Of a DNA stretch of 64,000 nt, positions 37,316 to 46,201 are shown piece after piece (position 1 is the stretch's first letter; every line of letters starts with the position of its first letter). Made by a program: the position numbers and the translations under genes. The notes below the pieces were generated by a model, which worked only from the letters and a program-made list of their open reading frames with translations, searched no databases and was not told where the DNA came from. The DNA comes from Ramlibacter rhizophilus (GTDB taxonomy: Bacteria > Pseudomonadota > Gammaproteobacteria > Burkholderiales > Burkholderiaceae_C): contig NZ_SMLL01000003.1 of the NCBI RefSeq assembly GCF_004681965.1, forward strand, positions 558,001 through 622,000, in the 5' to 3' direction.

Positions 37316-39841
37316 ATGACCACCGGCACTTCCTTCTGGCACCTGGGCTGGCGCACCCTCTGGCGTGACTTGCGCGCGGGCGAGCTGCGCCTCTTGATCG
37401 TCGCGGTCGTGCTCGCGGTGGGCGCCCTCACCGCCGTCGGCTTCTTCGCCGACCGGCTCAAGGGCGGCTTGAACCGCGATGCGCGCCAGCTGCTCGGCGG
37501 CGATGCGGTGGTCTCCAGCGACCATCCGGCGCCACCCGCGTTCCTCGACCGGGCGCGTGAGCTGGGCCTGGAGACCGCCCGCACCCTCACCTTTCCCACG
37601 ATGGCGCGCGCCGCGCAGGCGCAGGGCGGCGCCGTGCGCCTGGTGGCGCTCAAGGCGGTGGAGGCTGGCTATCCGCTGCGGGGACGGGTGCGCACGGCGC
37701 CGGCCGTCGGTGCCTCGGGCAGCGAGACCGCCGAGGTGCCCGCTGCCGGCGAGGCCTGGGTCGATGCGCCGCTGCTGGAGGCGCTGTCGCTGCGCGTGGG
37801 CGACGCCTTGCTGCTTGGCGACGCGAGCCTGCGCATCGCCCGCATCATCACGCTGGAGCCCGACCGTGGCGCCGGCTTCATGAGCTTCGCGCCGCGCGTG
37901 ATGATCAACGAGGCGGACCTCGCGGCCACCGCGCTGGTGCAGCCGGCCAGCCGCGTGCGTTACCGCCTCGCGGTGGCGGGGCCCGACCCGGCAGTGTCGC
38001 GCTTCGTGGACTGGGCCGAGCAGCGCCTGGAGGCGCGCGAGCTGCGCGGCATGCGCATCGAGTCGCTGCAGGCCGGCCGGCCGGAGATGAGCCAGACGCT
38101 GGACCGTGCCGAGAAATTCCTCAACCTGGTGGCGCTGCTGGCTGCCTTGCTCAGTGCCGTGGCCGTGGCCCTGGCCGCACGGGGGTTCGCGGCGCGGCAC
38201 CTGGACGACTGCGCCATGCTGCGCGTGCTGGGGCAGAGCCAGCGCACCATCGCGCTGGCCTACGCGGTGGAGTTCGCGGTGGTCGGCCTCGCGGCCTCCG
38301 CGCTCGGCGTGGCGCTGGGCTTCGGCGTCCACTTCGTCTTCGTGCTGCTGCTCGCCGGGCTGGTGGAGACGGCGTTGCCGGCACCGGGCCTGTGGCCCGT
38401 GGCCTTCGGCTTCGGCATGGGGCTGACGCTGCTCTTCGCCTTCGGCCTGCCGCCCGTGCTGCAGCTGGCACGCGTGCCGCCGCTGCGGGTCATCCGCCGT
38501 GAGCTGGGCGCGCTCAAGCCGGCCTCGCTCGCGGTGCTGGGCGTGGGCATCACCGGCTTCGCCACCTTGCTGCTCGCGGCCAGCAGCGACCTGAAGCTGG
38601 GCGGCATCGCCGTGGGCGGCTTCGCCGGCGCCGTGCTGCTCTTCGCCGGCCTGAGCTGGGCGGCGGTGAAGCTGTTGCGCCGCGTGGTCAACGAGAGCAC
38701 GGCGCCGCGCTGGCTGGTGCTGGCCACGCGCCAGGTCTCGGCCCGGCCGGTCTATGCGGTGGTACAGGTCAGCGCGCTGGCCGTGGGCCTGCTGGCGCTC
38801 ATGCTGCTGGTGCTGCTGCGCACCGACCTCATCGCCAGCTGGCGCGCGGCCACGCCGCCGGACGCACCCAACCGCTTCGTCATCAACGTGATGCCCGAGC
38901 AGGAGGAGGGCTTCCGAGCGCTGCTGCGCGAGGCGGGCGTGCCGCGCTACGACTGGTACCCCATGTTCCGGGGTCGTCTCGTCGCGGTGAACGATCGGCC
39001 CGTGTCGCCGGACGATTTCACCGACGACCGCGCGCAGCGCCTGGTGGACCGCGAGTTCAACCTCTCGCACAGCGCCGAGCAGCCGCCCCACAACCAGATC
39101 GTGGCCGGCCGCTGGCAGACCGAGGAGGCTGGCGCGGTGAGCGTGGAGGAGGGGCTGGCCGAGACCCTGGGCCTGAAGCTGGGCGACGTGCTGCGCTTCG
39201 ACATCGGCGGCGTGCAGAGCGAGGCGCGCGTCACCTCGCTGCGCAAGGTGGACTGGGGCTCCATGCGGGCCAACTTTTTCGTCATGTACCCGGTCAGCCG
39301 CCTGCCCGAGGTGCCTGTGACCTACATGGGCGCCTACCGGGCGCCCGACCGGCCGGGCTTCGACAACGCGGTGGTGCGCGCCTTCCCCAATGTCACCAGC
39401 GTGGACATGACCGCCACCTTGAACCAGGTGCAGCGGGTGCTGGACCAGGTGATCCGCGCCGTGGAGTTCCTCTTCGGCTTCACCCTGGCCGCCGGGCTGG
39501 TGGTGCTGTTCGCGGCCGTGACGGCCACGCGCGAGGAGCGCGCTCGCGAGTACGCGATCATGCGCGCGGTCGGCGCGCAGTCCTCGCTGCTGCGGCAGGT
39601 GCAGCGCGCCGAGCTGGCCGGCGTCGGCCTGCTGGCGGGCTTCCTGGCCAGCGTGGTGGCCATCGCGGTGGGCTGGGCGCTGGCGCGCTACGCCTTCGAC
39701 TTCAGCTGGCGCGCGTCCCCGTGGGTGCCGCTCTTCGGCGCGCTGGCCGGCGCCGCGCTCGCACTGGCGGCCGGGTGGTGGGGCTTGCGGGAAGTGCTGA
39801 ACCGGCCGGTGATCGTGACGCTGCGGCAGGCCAGCGAGTAA
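37316..39841 (+). CDS. FtsX-like ABC transporter permease (YbbP type)
   Basis: 841 residues with a membrane helix near the N-terminus (LLIVAVVLAVGALTAVGFFA), a large periplasmic domain, and then two FtsX-type permease repeats. The second ends near the C-terminus (EYAIMRAVGAQSSLLRQVQRAELAGVGLLAG). This is the YbbP architecture. Its usual ATPase partner YbbA is not next to it here, so the partner must lie elsewhere or be shared. I used the second ATG because it gives the family-like beginning. An in-frame ATG 12 nt upstream is possible. A TATGGT box lies seven bases before the ATG, without a ribosome site. Probably moves lipophilic or envelope molecules, but the substrate is unknown. Confidence 0.87.
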   Translation: MTTGTSFWHLGWRTLWRDLRAGELRLLIVAVVLAVGALTAVGFFADRLKGGLNRDARQLLGGDAVVSSDHPAPPAFLDRARELGLETARTLTFPTMARAAQAQGGAVRLVALKAVEAGYPLRGRVRTAPAVGASGSETAEVPAAGEAWVDAPLLEALSLRVGDALLLGDASLRIARIITLEPDRGAGFMSFAPRVMINEADLAATALVQPASRVRYRLAVAGPDPAVSRFVDWAEQRLEARELRGMRIESLQAGRPEMSQTLDRAEKFLNLVALLAALLSAVAVALAARGFAARHLDDCAMLRVLGQSQRTIALAYAVEFAVVGLAASALGVALGFGVHFVFVLLLAGLVETALPAPGLWPVAFGFGMGLTLLFAFGLPPVLQLARVPPLRVIRRELGALKPASLAVLGVGITGFATLLLAASSDLKLGGIAVGGFAGAVLLFAGLSWAAVKLLRRVVNESTAPRWLVLATRQVSARPVYAVVQVSALAVGLLALMLLVLLRTDLIASWRAATPPDAPNRFVINVMPEQEEGFRALLREAGVPRYDWYPMFRGRLVAVNDRPVSPDDFTDDRAQRLVDREFNLSHSAEQPPHNQIVAGRWQTEEAGAVSVEEGLAETLGLKLGDVLRFDIGGVQSEARVTSLRKVDWGSMRANFFVMYPVSRLPEVPVTYMGAYRAPDRPGFDNAVVRAFPNVTSVDMTATLNQVQRVLDQVIRAVEFLFGFTLAAGLVVLFAAVTATREERAREYAIMRAVGAQSSLLRQVQRAELAGVGLLAGFLASVVAIAVGWALARYAFDFSWRASPWVPLFGALAGAALALAAGWWGLREVLNRPVIVTLRQASE

Positions 39842-39854
39842 GGATCGCAGCTTC

Positions 39855-40583
39855 TCAGGGCAGCTGCGCCGAACGCATGCGGGCGCTGATCACCCCGGCC
39901 CGGTCGGCCAGGTAGTCGGACTGGGGCAGCTTCTCGTAATGCTTGGGCCGCGGCAGCATGACGGCCAGGCGCGCCGCTTCCCAGGCGCTGAGCTGGGAGG
40001 CGCTCTTGCCGTGGTAGCGCCGCGCCGCGGCTTCCGCCCCGAACACGCCTTCACCCCACTCGACGCTGTTGAGGTACAGCTCCAGGATGCGCTCCTTGGG
40101 CAGAAGGATTTCCAGCGCCAGGGTCAGCACGGCTTCCTGGCCCTTGCGCAGCAGGGTGCGCTCGCCCGAGAGGAACAGGTTCTTCGCCAGCTGCTGCGTG
40201 ATGGTGGAGCCGCCGATGATCCTGGGGCTGCGGCCCGCGGCGAGCCGGGCGCGGCGGGCGGCCTGGCGCTCGGCCCGCGCGTTGCGTTCCCAGGCGGACT
40301 CGATGGCTTCCCAGTCGAGGCCGTCGTGCTGGGTGAAGCTGTCGTCCTCGGAGGCGATGACGGCGCGCTTGAGGTGGTCGGACAGCTCGCCATAGGGCAC
40401 CCACTCCTGGCGCCAGCGCCAGCGCTTGCCGGGCTCGGTCGCGAGGCGCCAGGCTTCGGAGCGCTGGAAGGCGGTGGACTGCGGGTCGATCCAGGCCATG
40501 AGCGCGATGCGCAGCACGAAGAACAGCTGCAGCGCGAGGAAGGCCGCGAGCACGAGCAGCAGCCAGCGCAGGGCGATCTTCAT
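39855..40583 (-). CDS. mtgA: Monofunctional biosynthetic peptidoglycan transglycosylase
   Basis: 242 residues with one N-terminal membrane anchor (LRWLLLVLAAFLALQLFFVL) followed by a GT51 domain. The catalytic Glu lies in VIASEDDSFTQHDGLDW, and further conserved blocks are GGSTITQQLAKNLFLS and KERILELYLNSVEWGEG. It polymerises lipid II into glycan strands outside the inner membrane, without a transpeptidase domain. The start overlaps the aroE stop by four bases, so the two are co-transcribed in the order aroE-mtgA. Confidence 0.96.
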   Translation of the reverse strand: MKIALRWLLLVLAAFLALQLFFVLRIALMAWIDPQSTAFQRSEAWRLATEPGKRWRWRQEWVPYGELSDHLKRAVIASEDDSFTQHDGLDWEAIESAWERNARAERQAARRARLAAGRSPRIIGGSTITQQLAKNLFLSGERTLLRKGQEAVLTLALEILLPKERILELYLNSVEWGEGVFGAEAAARRYHGKSASQLSAWEAARLAVMLPRPKHYEKLPQSDYLADRAGVISARMRSAQLP

Positions 40584-41431
40584 GCGCGCGGCGCTGCGCC
40601 TTCGAGCAGCGTGCGCAGTTGCGAAAGCACCGCCGCCGTGGGCGGCCGAACGCCGCGCCAGCGGAGGAAGGACTCCGCCGCCTGCTCCACCAGCATGCCC
40701 AGGCCGTCGCGCGGCACCGCGCCATGGCTGGCCGCCCAGTCCAGGAAGCCACGCGCCGCCGGCCCGTACATCAGGTCGCAGGCGAGGGCGCCGCGCGCCA
40801 GCACGTCAGGGCGCACCGGCACGGCCGCCTCCTTGAGGCTGCTGGCCGTGGCGTTGACGACGAGCTCGTGGGCCTCGCCCGCCTCGTCGAGGGTTCCGCA
40901 GGCAAGCTGCACGCCGTGCTCGTCGGCCCATGCCTGATGCGCCGCGACCAGTGCCTCGGCCTTGGCCACCGTGCGATTGACCATCATGACCCGTGCCGGC
41001 CGCGCCGAAATCACCGGTCCCAGCAGCCCGGCGGCGGCGCCGCCGGCGCCGACCAGCAGCACGCGCCGCCCAGCCAGCGCGAAGCCCGCGCCCTGCTCAA
41101 TGTCGCGCACCCAGCCGGCACCGTCCGTGTTGTCGCCCAGGATGCTGCCGTCCTCGCGCAGCACCAGCGTGTTGCAGGCGCCTGCGAGTGTGGCGCGGTC
41201 GGTCAGTTCCGAGGCCAGGGCCGCGGCCTCGAACTTGAAGGGCACGGTGACGTTGCAGCCGCGCCCGCCTTCGGCCTGGAAGCGCCGCACCGCATCGGCA
41301 AAGCCGTCCAGCGGCGCCAGCAGGGCGTCATAGCGCAGGGCCTGCCCGGTGAGCTCGGCGAAGCGGGCGTGGATCCAGGGCGACTTGCTGTGCGCCACGG
41401 GATGGCCGATCACGCAGTAGCGATCCATCAT
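40580..41431 (-). CDS. aroE: Shikimate dehydrogenase
   Basis: 283 residues with the substrate-binding start VIGHPVAHSKSPWIH, the catalytic Lys in NVTVPFKFEA, the conserved DNTDGAGW, and the NADP-binding loop LLVGAGGAAAGLL followed by NRT. It reduces 3-dehydroshikimate to shikimate in aromatic amino-acid synthesis. Two adjacent ATG codons start the frame, and I used the first. It lies 10 nt after the TonB-like gene on the same strand and overlaps mtgA. Together with the exonuclease gene these form one run of genes, an arrangement I associate with Burkholderiales. Confidence 0.96.
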   Translation of the reverse strand: MMDRYCVIGHPVAHSKSPWIHARFAELTGQALRYDALLAPLDGFADAVRRFQAEGGRGCNVTVPFKFEAAALASELTDRATLAGACNTLVLREDGSILGDNTDGAGWVRDIEQGAGFALAGRRVLLVGAGGAAAGLLGPVISARPARVMMVNRTVAKAEALVAAHQAWADEHGVQLACGTLDEAGEAHELVVNATASSLKEAAVPVRPDVLARGALACDLMYGPAARGFLDWAASHGAVPRDGLGMLVEQAAESFLRWRGVRPPTAAVLSQLRTLLEGAAPRA

Positions 41432-41441
41432 CGTGCGGCGA

Positions 41442-42296
41442 TCAGCGGTCCGAGAGCTGGGTTTCCAGCGTCTCCTCGCGGGTGAAGCGGAAGCGCGAGA
41501 CCACCACGATCTGGTCGGCCCGCGCACGCATGCCCTGGTTGAAGCGGCCGAAGGGGCTGGCCGCGCGGGCAATGCTGACCGCACGGCGGTCCAGCGTGGG
41601 GTTGCCCGATCCGGAGACGATCTCGGCGGCCAGCATGCGGCCGTCGTGGTTGACGGTCAGGAGCATGGTGAGCTCGCCATAGAGCTTGTTGCCGGCGAGC
41701 TCGGGGAAGTTCTGCGTGCCGCGGTCCTCGATCCTGCGACGCAGCGCGTCGTAGTAGATGGCGTAGACCTCCTCGCGGGTGGAGGGGCTGATGTAGCGCT
41801 TCTTGGGTCGCGCGTTCTCTTCGTTGATGCGGCGTTCGATCTCGGCGAGCAGCTGCAGCAGCTGGCGCCGCTTGTCCTCGCGGGCACGCGCCTCGGGGTT
41901 GTTGGCACGCTGGCGCGGATCGGGCGGGGGCAGGGCCGCGAGCTGCCGCTGCGCCTGGGCCAGCAGCAGCATCTGCTGCTCCTGCATAGCCTCCACGCGG
42001 GCTTGCGCGTCCTCGGCCGAGTCGCCGGTGGCCGTGAGCGCCGAGGGCGGCAGGGGCGAAGTGGCGCGGCCCTTGTCCAGATCTCCGCCGCCGGCCAGCG
42101 AGAACTGCGCGATGGCCTGGGCCTTGTCCGGGCGTTCGTCGCTGCGGGCGTTGACCAGCACCACCTCCAGGGGCGTGTCCTGGAAAACGCGGTTGAAGGC
42201 CTCCGGGTCGACGATGCGGACCGTGAGCAGCGCCGCATGCACGGCGACCGACAGTCCCAGGGCAATCTGCAGGGTGCTCAGGCGCTTGAGGTTCAC
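41442..42296 (-). CDS. TonB-family energy transducer-like protein
   Basis: 284 residues beginning with a GTG codon. One N-terminal membrane segment (LQIALGLSVAVHAALLTVRIV) is followed by a Gln-rich coiled-coil spacer with Pro-rich joints. The C-terminal domain, of TonB/TolA type, contains LTVNHDGRMLAAEIVSGSGNPTLDRRAVSIARAASPF. Proteins of this kind link the inner membrane to outer-membrane receptors or serve in envelope stability. No ExbB or ExbD gene is near. The start overlaps the exonuclease stop by four bases. A GATAAT box lies eight bases before the start, inside the end of that gene. Confidence 0.86.
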   Translation of the reverse strand: MNLKRLSTLQIALGLSVAVHAALLTVRIVDPEAFNRVFQDTPLEVVLVNARSDERPDKAQAIAQFSLAGGGDLDKGRATSPLPPSALTATGDSAEDAQARVEAMQEQQMLLLAQAQRQLAALPPPDPRQRANNPEARAREDKRRQLLQLLAEIERRINEENARPKKRYISPSTREEVYAIYYDALRRRIEDRGTQNFPELAGNKLYGELTMLLTVNHDGRMLAAEIVSGSGNPTLDRRAVSIARAASPFGRFNQGMRARADQIVVVSRFRFTREETLETQLSDR

Positions 42297-44341
42297 GAGG
42301 GCGGATTATCGTCGGCCGCCGCGGGCTCGCTCACGTCCACCGCGATGGCGATGGGCCCGGCCACGGTTTCTTCCTCCGCGGTGTCGTCGAGGGCCGACAC
42401 CGCAGCCGGCCCGGTGTCCAGGCGCTCCACCACCGTGCCATGCACGTCCAGCGCGATCTCGTCGATCTCGCCGAGGCGCACGCGCACGCGGGCGCCGCGC
42501 GGCAGGTCGCCCGCGCCCAGCACGGGCAGCACCAGGGGGAGGGTGTCGGCACGCACCAGCCCCTCCTTGATCACGCTGGCCTCCAGCTCCGTGATGCCCT
42601 GCTGGCGCAGGTAGCGCAGCGTCCAGAAACGCTCCATGGCGGCCTGGTGGCCGTTGTAGGCCGAGTAGGCCGCGTCGAAGCCCGAGATGATGGAAAAGAG
42701 CTCGGCGTCCTTGGGCTTGAAGGGTGCGGCCAGGGCCGCGGTGCGGCCGTGGCGCGCGGCCGCGATGATCTGCCACTGGTTCACCAGGTCGGTGTAGCGG
42801 CGAAGCGGCGAGGTGCTCCAGGCATAGCACTTGACACCGATGCCCGCGTGGGGCGCCGGCTTGGTTCCCATGCGCACCTTCACGCCCGGAGCCATGCTGG
42901 CCTGGCTGCGGTAGATGGCGGGCACGCCCAGGTCGGCCAGCCACTGGCCCCAGCTGCTGTTGGCGAGGATCATGGCCTCGGCCACGATCAGGTCCAGCGG
43001 CGCGCCGCGACGGCGCACGCCGATCTCCACCTGCTCGGCCCCAGAGGGCTCGGCGCCGTCCTTGCCGACCAGGCGGAAGTTGTAGTCGGGCCGGCTGAAG
43101 TTCTCCGGCTTGCCCCGCACCAGCTCGCGCAGCGACTTCAGGTGCCGGGCGAGGCGCCAGAGAAAGGCCAGTGGCTCACGCAGGCGCGCGGCGAAGTCGG
43201 GCACGTCGGCAGCGCCATCGTCTGCGCCTTCCAGCCAGGCTTCGGTGATGGCGGTGTCGAGCTGGTCGTGCCGCAGGTTGACTTCGATGGGGACACGCTC
43301 GAGGCGCGTCTGCGTGTCCTCGATCGCCAGGCTGGCTTCGTCGAAGGTGACGTAGAGCGACACGGCGGGGCAGGCGCGCCCGGCCTCCAGGGTGTAGGCC
43401 TGTACCACCTCGTCGGGCAGCATGGTGATCTTGTGGCCCGGCATGTACACCGTGGACAGGCGCTGGCGGGCGACGCCGTCGAGCGGGCTGCCCGGTTGCA
43501 GCGCCAGCCCCGGCGCGGCGATGTGGATGCCCACGGTGACGCGGCCGCTGCCCAGGCCCTGCACGGACAGCGCGTCGTCGATCTCCGTGGTGGCGGAGTC
43601 GTCGATGGACCAGGCCGACACCTGGGCGAGCGGCAGCTCGCCGGTGCTGTCCGGCACGGGCAGGGCGGCAAAGCCGGTGCCCTTGGGAAAGTACTCCAGC
43701 AGGAAGCGCTTCCAGTGGAACTGGTAGGGCGAGTCGATGGCGCCGGCCTTCTGCAGCAGCGCCAGCGGCGCCAGGTGCGTGCTGCGCGAGGCTTCCACCA
43801 CGGCCTTGTACTCGGGCGCGTTCTTGTCCGGCTTGAAAAGAATGCGATAGAGCTGCTCGCGGATCGCGGCCGGGCAGGTGCCTGCCGCCAGTTCGGCGGC
43901 CCAGGCCTCGATCTGCGCCTGCTGCTGCTTTTTCTTCTCGATGGCGGCCAGGGCCTGCTGCACGATCTCCGCCGGCGCCTTGCGGAAGCGCCCCTTGCCC
44001 GCGCGGCGGAAATAGTGCGGCGCCTCGAAGAGGCGGAACAGGGCGCCCGCCTGCTGCGCCAGGCTGGCCTGCTCGCTGAAATAGTCGCGCGCCAGGTCGG
44101 CGAAGCCGAACTCCTCGTCGGGCGCGAACTCCCAGGCCAGCTCCAGCTCGATGCTCTGGGCCACGGCCTGCGCCTGCGCGATCAGTTCGGCCGGCTGCGG
44201 CTTGTCGAACTTCAGCAGGACGTTGGACGCCTTGACCTTCACGCGCTTGCCGCTTTCCAACTCCACCTGCGCGGAGGACTCTGCCTCGGACAGGATGCGG
44301 CCGGCCTGGAACTTCCCGGCCTCTTCAAACAGGATGAACAT
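42293..44341 (-). CDS. RNB-domain exoribonuclease (RNase II/R family)
   Basis: 682 residues. The central RNB domain has the metal-binding aspartates in DDSATTEIDDALSV and the blocks ITMLPDEV, EAMILANSSWGQW and YAWSTSPLRRYTDLVNQ. An S1-like RNA-binding part follows at the C-terminus (GARVRVRLGEIDEIALDVHGTVV). It degrades RNA processively from the 3' end in the cytoplasm. It is shorter than E. coli RNase R and its N-terminus differs, so I give no gene symbol. A GACAAT box lies six bases before the ATG. The start overlaps the esterase gene by 17 nt. Confidence 0.93.
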   Translation of the reverse strand: MFILFEEAGKFQAGRILSEAESSAQVELESGKRVKVKASNVLLKFDKPQPAELIAQAQAVAQSIELELAWEFAPDEEFGFADLARDYFSEQASLAQQAGALFRLFEAPHYFRRAGKGRFRKAPAEIVQQALAAIEKKKQQQAQIEAWAAELAAGTCPAAIREQLYRILFKPDKNAPEYKAVVEASRSTHLAPLALLQKAGAIDSPYQFHWKRFLLEYFPKGTGFAALPVPDSTGELPLAQVSAWSIDDSATTEIDDALSVQGLGSGRVTVGIHIAAPGLALQPGSPLDGVARQRLSTVYMPGHKITMLPDEVVQAYTLEAGRACPAVSLYVTFDEASLAIEDTQTRLERVPIEVNLRHDQLDTAITEAWLEGADDGAADVPDFAARLREPLAFLWRLARHLKSLRELVRGKPENFSRPDYNFRLVGKDGAEPSGAEQVEIGVRRRGAPLDLIVAEAMILANSSWGQWLADLGVPAIYRSQASMAPGVKVRMGTKPAPHAGIGVKCYAWSTSPLRRYTDLVNQWQIIAAARHGRTAALAAPFKPKDAELFSIISGFDAAYSAYNGHQAAMERFWTLRYLRQQGITELEASVIKEGLVRADTLPLVLPVLGAGDLPRGARVRVRLGEIDEIALDVHGTVVERLDTGPAAVSALDDTAEEETVAGPIAIAVDVSEPAAADDNPPS

Positions 44342-44963
44342 CGGGCGATTGTCCCATCCCAGGTTCAGCCGCCAGTCCCAGGAAGCCGAGCACGCGCGGC
44401 AGGCGCTCGGCGAAGTCGGAGATGGCGTGGTCGCCGCCTTCGATCAGCTCGATGCGCGCGCCGGGGTACCGGCCTGTCATCTCCCGCCAGTCCAGCACCT
44501 CGTCGCCCTTGGCGATGATCGCGAAGTAGCGCGCCGGGTCGGTGATCGCGCCCGGTTCCAGGGCCCGCAGTTCGTCGATGAAGCGCGGCTCGAACCAGAA
44601 GCGCTGCCCGGGGTCGTGCCAGGCGCTGTGTTCGCCGACATGGCCGGCCAGGTCGCGCGCGGGGTTCACCGCCGGGTTCAGCAGCACCGCCCGGCATCCG
44701 GTGGCCTGGGCGACGCAGGTGGCATAGAAGCCGCCGAGCGACGAGCCGATCACCCCCATGCGTTCGCGTGGCCAGTTCGCCACGCCGTGCAGAACCATTT
44801 CCATGGCCTCGCGCGGCGAAGGCGGCAGCTGCGGACACCACCAGTGCAGCGGCGGATGCGCCTTCGCCACGCACTCGGCCACCATCACGGCCTTGGTGGA
44901 GCGGGGCGAGGAGCGGAAGCCGTGGAGGTACAGCAGATGTGTAACCGGCTGGGCTAGGGTCAT
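44325..44963 (-). CDS. YqiA-like alpha/beta-hydrolase esterase
   Basis: 212 residues with the compact UPF0227 fold. It begins LLYLHGFRSSPRSTKA, has the nucleophile Ser in VIGSSLGGFYATCVAQ, an acid in AIIAKGDEVLDW and the catalytic His in EGGDHAISDF. Related E. coli YqiA hydrolyses short acyl esters, and the natural substrate is unknown. It is the first gene of the leftward run towards mtgA and starts 35 nt from the divergent rodA. Three in-frame features (start position, HGF motif, spacing) support the chosen ATG. Confidence 0.92.
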   Translation of the reverse strand: MTLAQPVTHLLYLHGFRSSPRSTKAVMVAECVAKAHPPLHWWCPQLPPSPREAMEMVLHGVANWPRERMGVIGSSLGGFYATCVAQATGCRAVLLNPAVNPARDLAGHVGEHSAWHDPGQRFWFEPRFIDELRALEPGAITDPARYFAIIAKGDEVLDWREMTGRYPGARIELIEGGDHAISDFAERLPRVLGFLGLAAEPGMGQSPDVHPV

Positions 44964-44983
44964 GGCCGCATGATGCCAGCGGC

Positions 44984-44989
44984 GATAAT
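44984..44989 (+). promoter_or_regulatory. Putative -10 box of a leaderless rodA transcript
   Basis: GATAAT stands nine bases before the rodA ATG, with no ribosome-binding sequence between them. Transcription would start within about three bases of the start codon. Confidence 0.45.
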
Positions 44990-44998
44990 CGCCGCCCT

Positions 44999-46153
44999 AT
45001 GTCAGCCGTGTTCGAGAAGCCTCCGCTGTGGCGCCGCGCCGCGCCCCTGCTGCAGGGCTTCGACGGGCCGCTCGCGTTCGCCGTGTTCCTGCTCGCCGGT
45101 GCGGGCCTGCTGGCCATGTATTCCTCGGGGTTCGACCACGGCACGCGCTTCGTGGACCATGGCCGGAACATGCTCATCGCGGGCTTCGTGATGTTCGTGG
45201 TGGCGCAGATTCCGCCGCAGCGGCTCATGGCGTTGGCGGTGCCGCTCTACGTGCTCGGCGTGTCGCTCCTGGTCGCGGTGGCGATCTTCGGCATCACCAA
45301 GAAGGGCGCCAAGCGCTGGGTCAACGTCGGCATCGTCATCCAGCCCAGCGAGTTGCTGAAGATCGCCACGCCCCTGATGCTGGCCTGGTGGTTCCAGAAG
45401 CGCGAGGGACAGCTTCGACCGCTGGACTTCCTCGTGGCCGGCGCGCTCCTCCTGCTGCCCGTGGGCCTGATCATGAAGCAGCCGGACCTGGGCACGTCGC
45501 TGCTGGTCATGGCGGCGGGACTCTCGGTCATCTTCTTCGCCGGCCTGCCTTGGCGGCTCATCGTGCCGCCTTTCCTGCTGGTACTCGTGGGCATGGTGCT
45601 GCTGGTCGCCTTCGAGCCGCAGCTGTGCGAGGCCGGCAACCGCTGGCCCGTGCTGCACGACTACCAGCAGCAGCGCATCTGCACCCTGCTCGATCCCGGC
45701 AAGGACCCGCTCGGCAAGGGCTTCCACATCATCCAGGGCATGATCGCCATCGGCTCGGGGGGCCTGTTCGGCAAGGGCTTCATGCAGGGCACGCAGACGC
45801 ACCTGGAGTTCATTCCCGAGCGCACGACGGACTTCATCTTCGCCGCGTACTCCGAGGAGTTCGGCCTGGCGGGCAACCTGCTGCTCATCGCCGGCTTCGT
45901 GTTCCTGATCCTGCGCGGCTTCGCCATCGCCCTGGAAGGCTCGACCCTGTTCGCGCGCCTCATGGCCGGCGCGGTGACCATGATCTTTTTCACCTACGCC
46001 TTCGTGAACATGGGCATGGTCAGCGGCATCCTGCCCGTGGTGGGCGTGCCGCTTCCCTTCATCAGCTACGGCGGCACGGCCATGGTGACGCTGGGCCTGG
46101 CCCTGGGCATCCTGATGTCCATCGCGCGGACCAAGCGGCTCGTGCAGAGCTAG
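44999..46153 (+). CDS. rodA: Rod-shape SEDS peptidoglycan polymerase RodA
   Basis: 384 residues with about ten membrane helices. SEDS-family signatures are GITKKGAKRWVNVG and QPSELLKI, then QPDLGTSLLV, the catalytic-loop region WPVLHDYQQQRI, and near the C-terminus GVPLPFISYGGTA. RodA polymerises glycan strands in the elongation machinery with PBP2, which in many relatives is encoded just upstream but is not here. The first residues (PPLWRRAAPLLQGFDGPLAF) fit the family start. Confidence 0.95.
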   Translation: MSAVFEKPPLWRRAAPLLQGFDGPLAFAVFLLAGAGLLAMYSSGFDHGTRFVDHGRNMLIAGFVMFVVAQIPPQRLMALAVPLYVLGVSLLVAVAIFGITKKGAKRWVNVGIVIQPSELLKIATPLMLAWWFQKREGQLRPLDFLVAGALLLLPVGLIMKQPDLGTSLLVMAAGLSVIFFAGLPWRLIVPPFLLVLVGMVLLVAFEPQLCEAGNRWPVLHDYQQQRICTLLDPGKDPLGKGFHIIQGMIAIGSGGLFGKGFMQGTQTHLEFIPERTTDFIFAAYSEEFGLAGNLLLIAGFVFLILRGFAIALEGSTLFARLMAGAVTMIFFTYAFVNMGMVSGILPVVGVPLPFISYGGTAMVTLGLALGILMSIARTKRLVQS

Positions 46154-46190
46154 GCTTGTCCCCGGTCCGCAGCGGGTGAGACCTTCACCC

Positions 46191-46196
46191 TAGAAT
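46191..46196 (+). promoter_or_regulatory. Putative -10 box of a leaderless tldD transcript
   Basis: TAGAAT lies five bases before the tldD ATG. The expected start of transcription falls on or next to the A of the start codon. No -35 box or Shine-Dalgarno site is evident. Confidence 0.5.
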
Positions 46197-46201
46197 GCCC
46201 C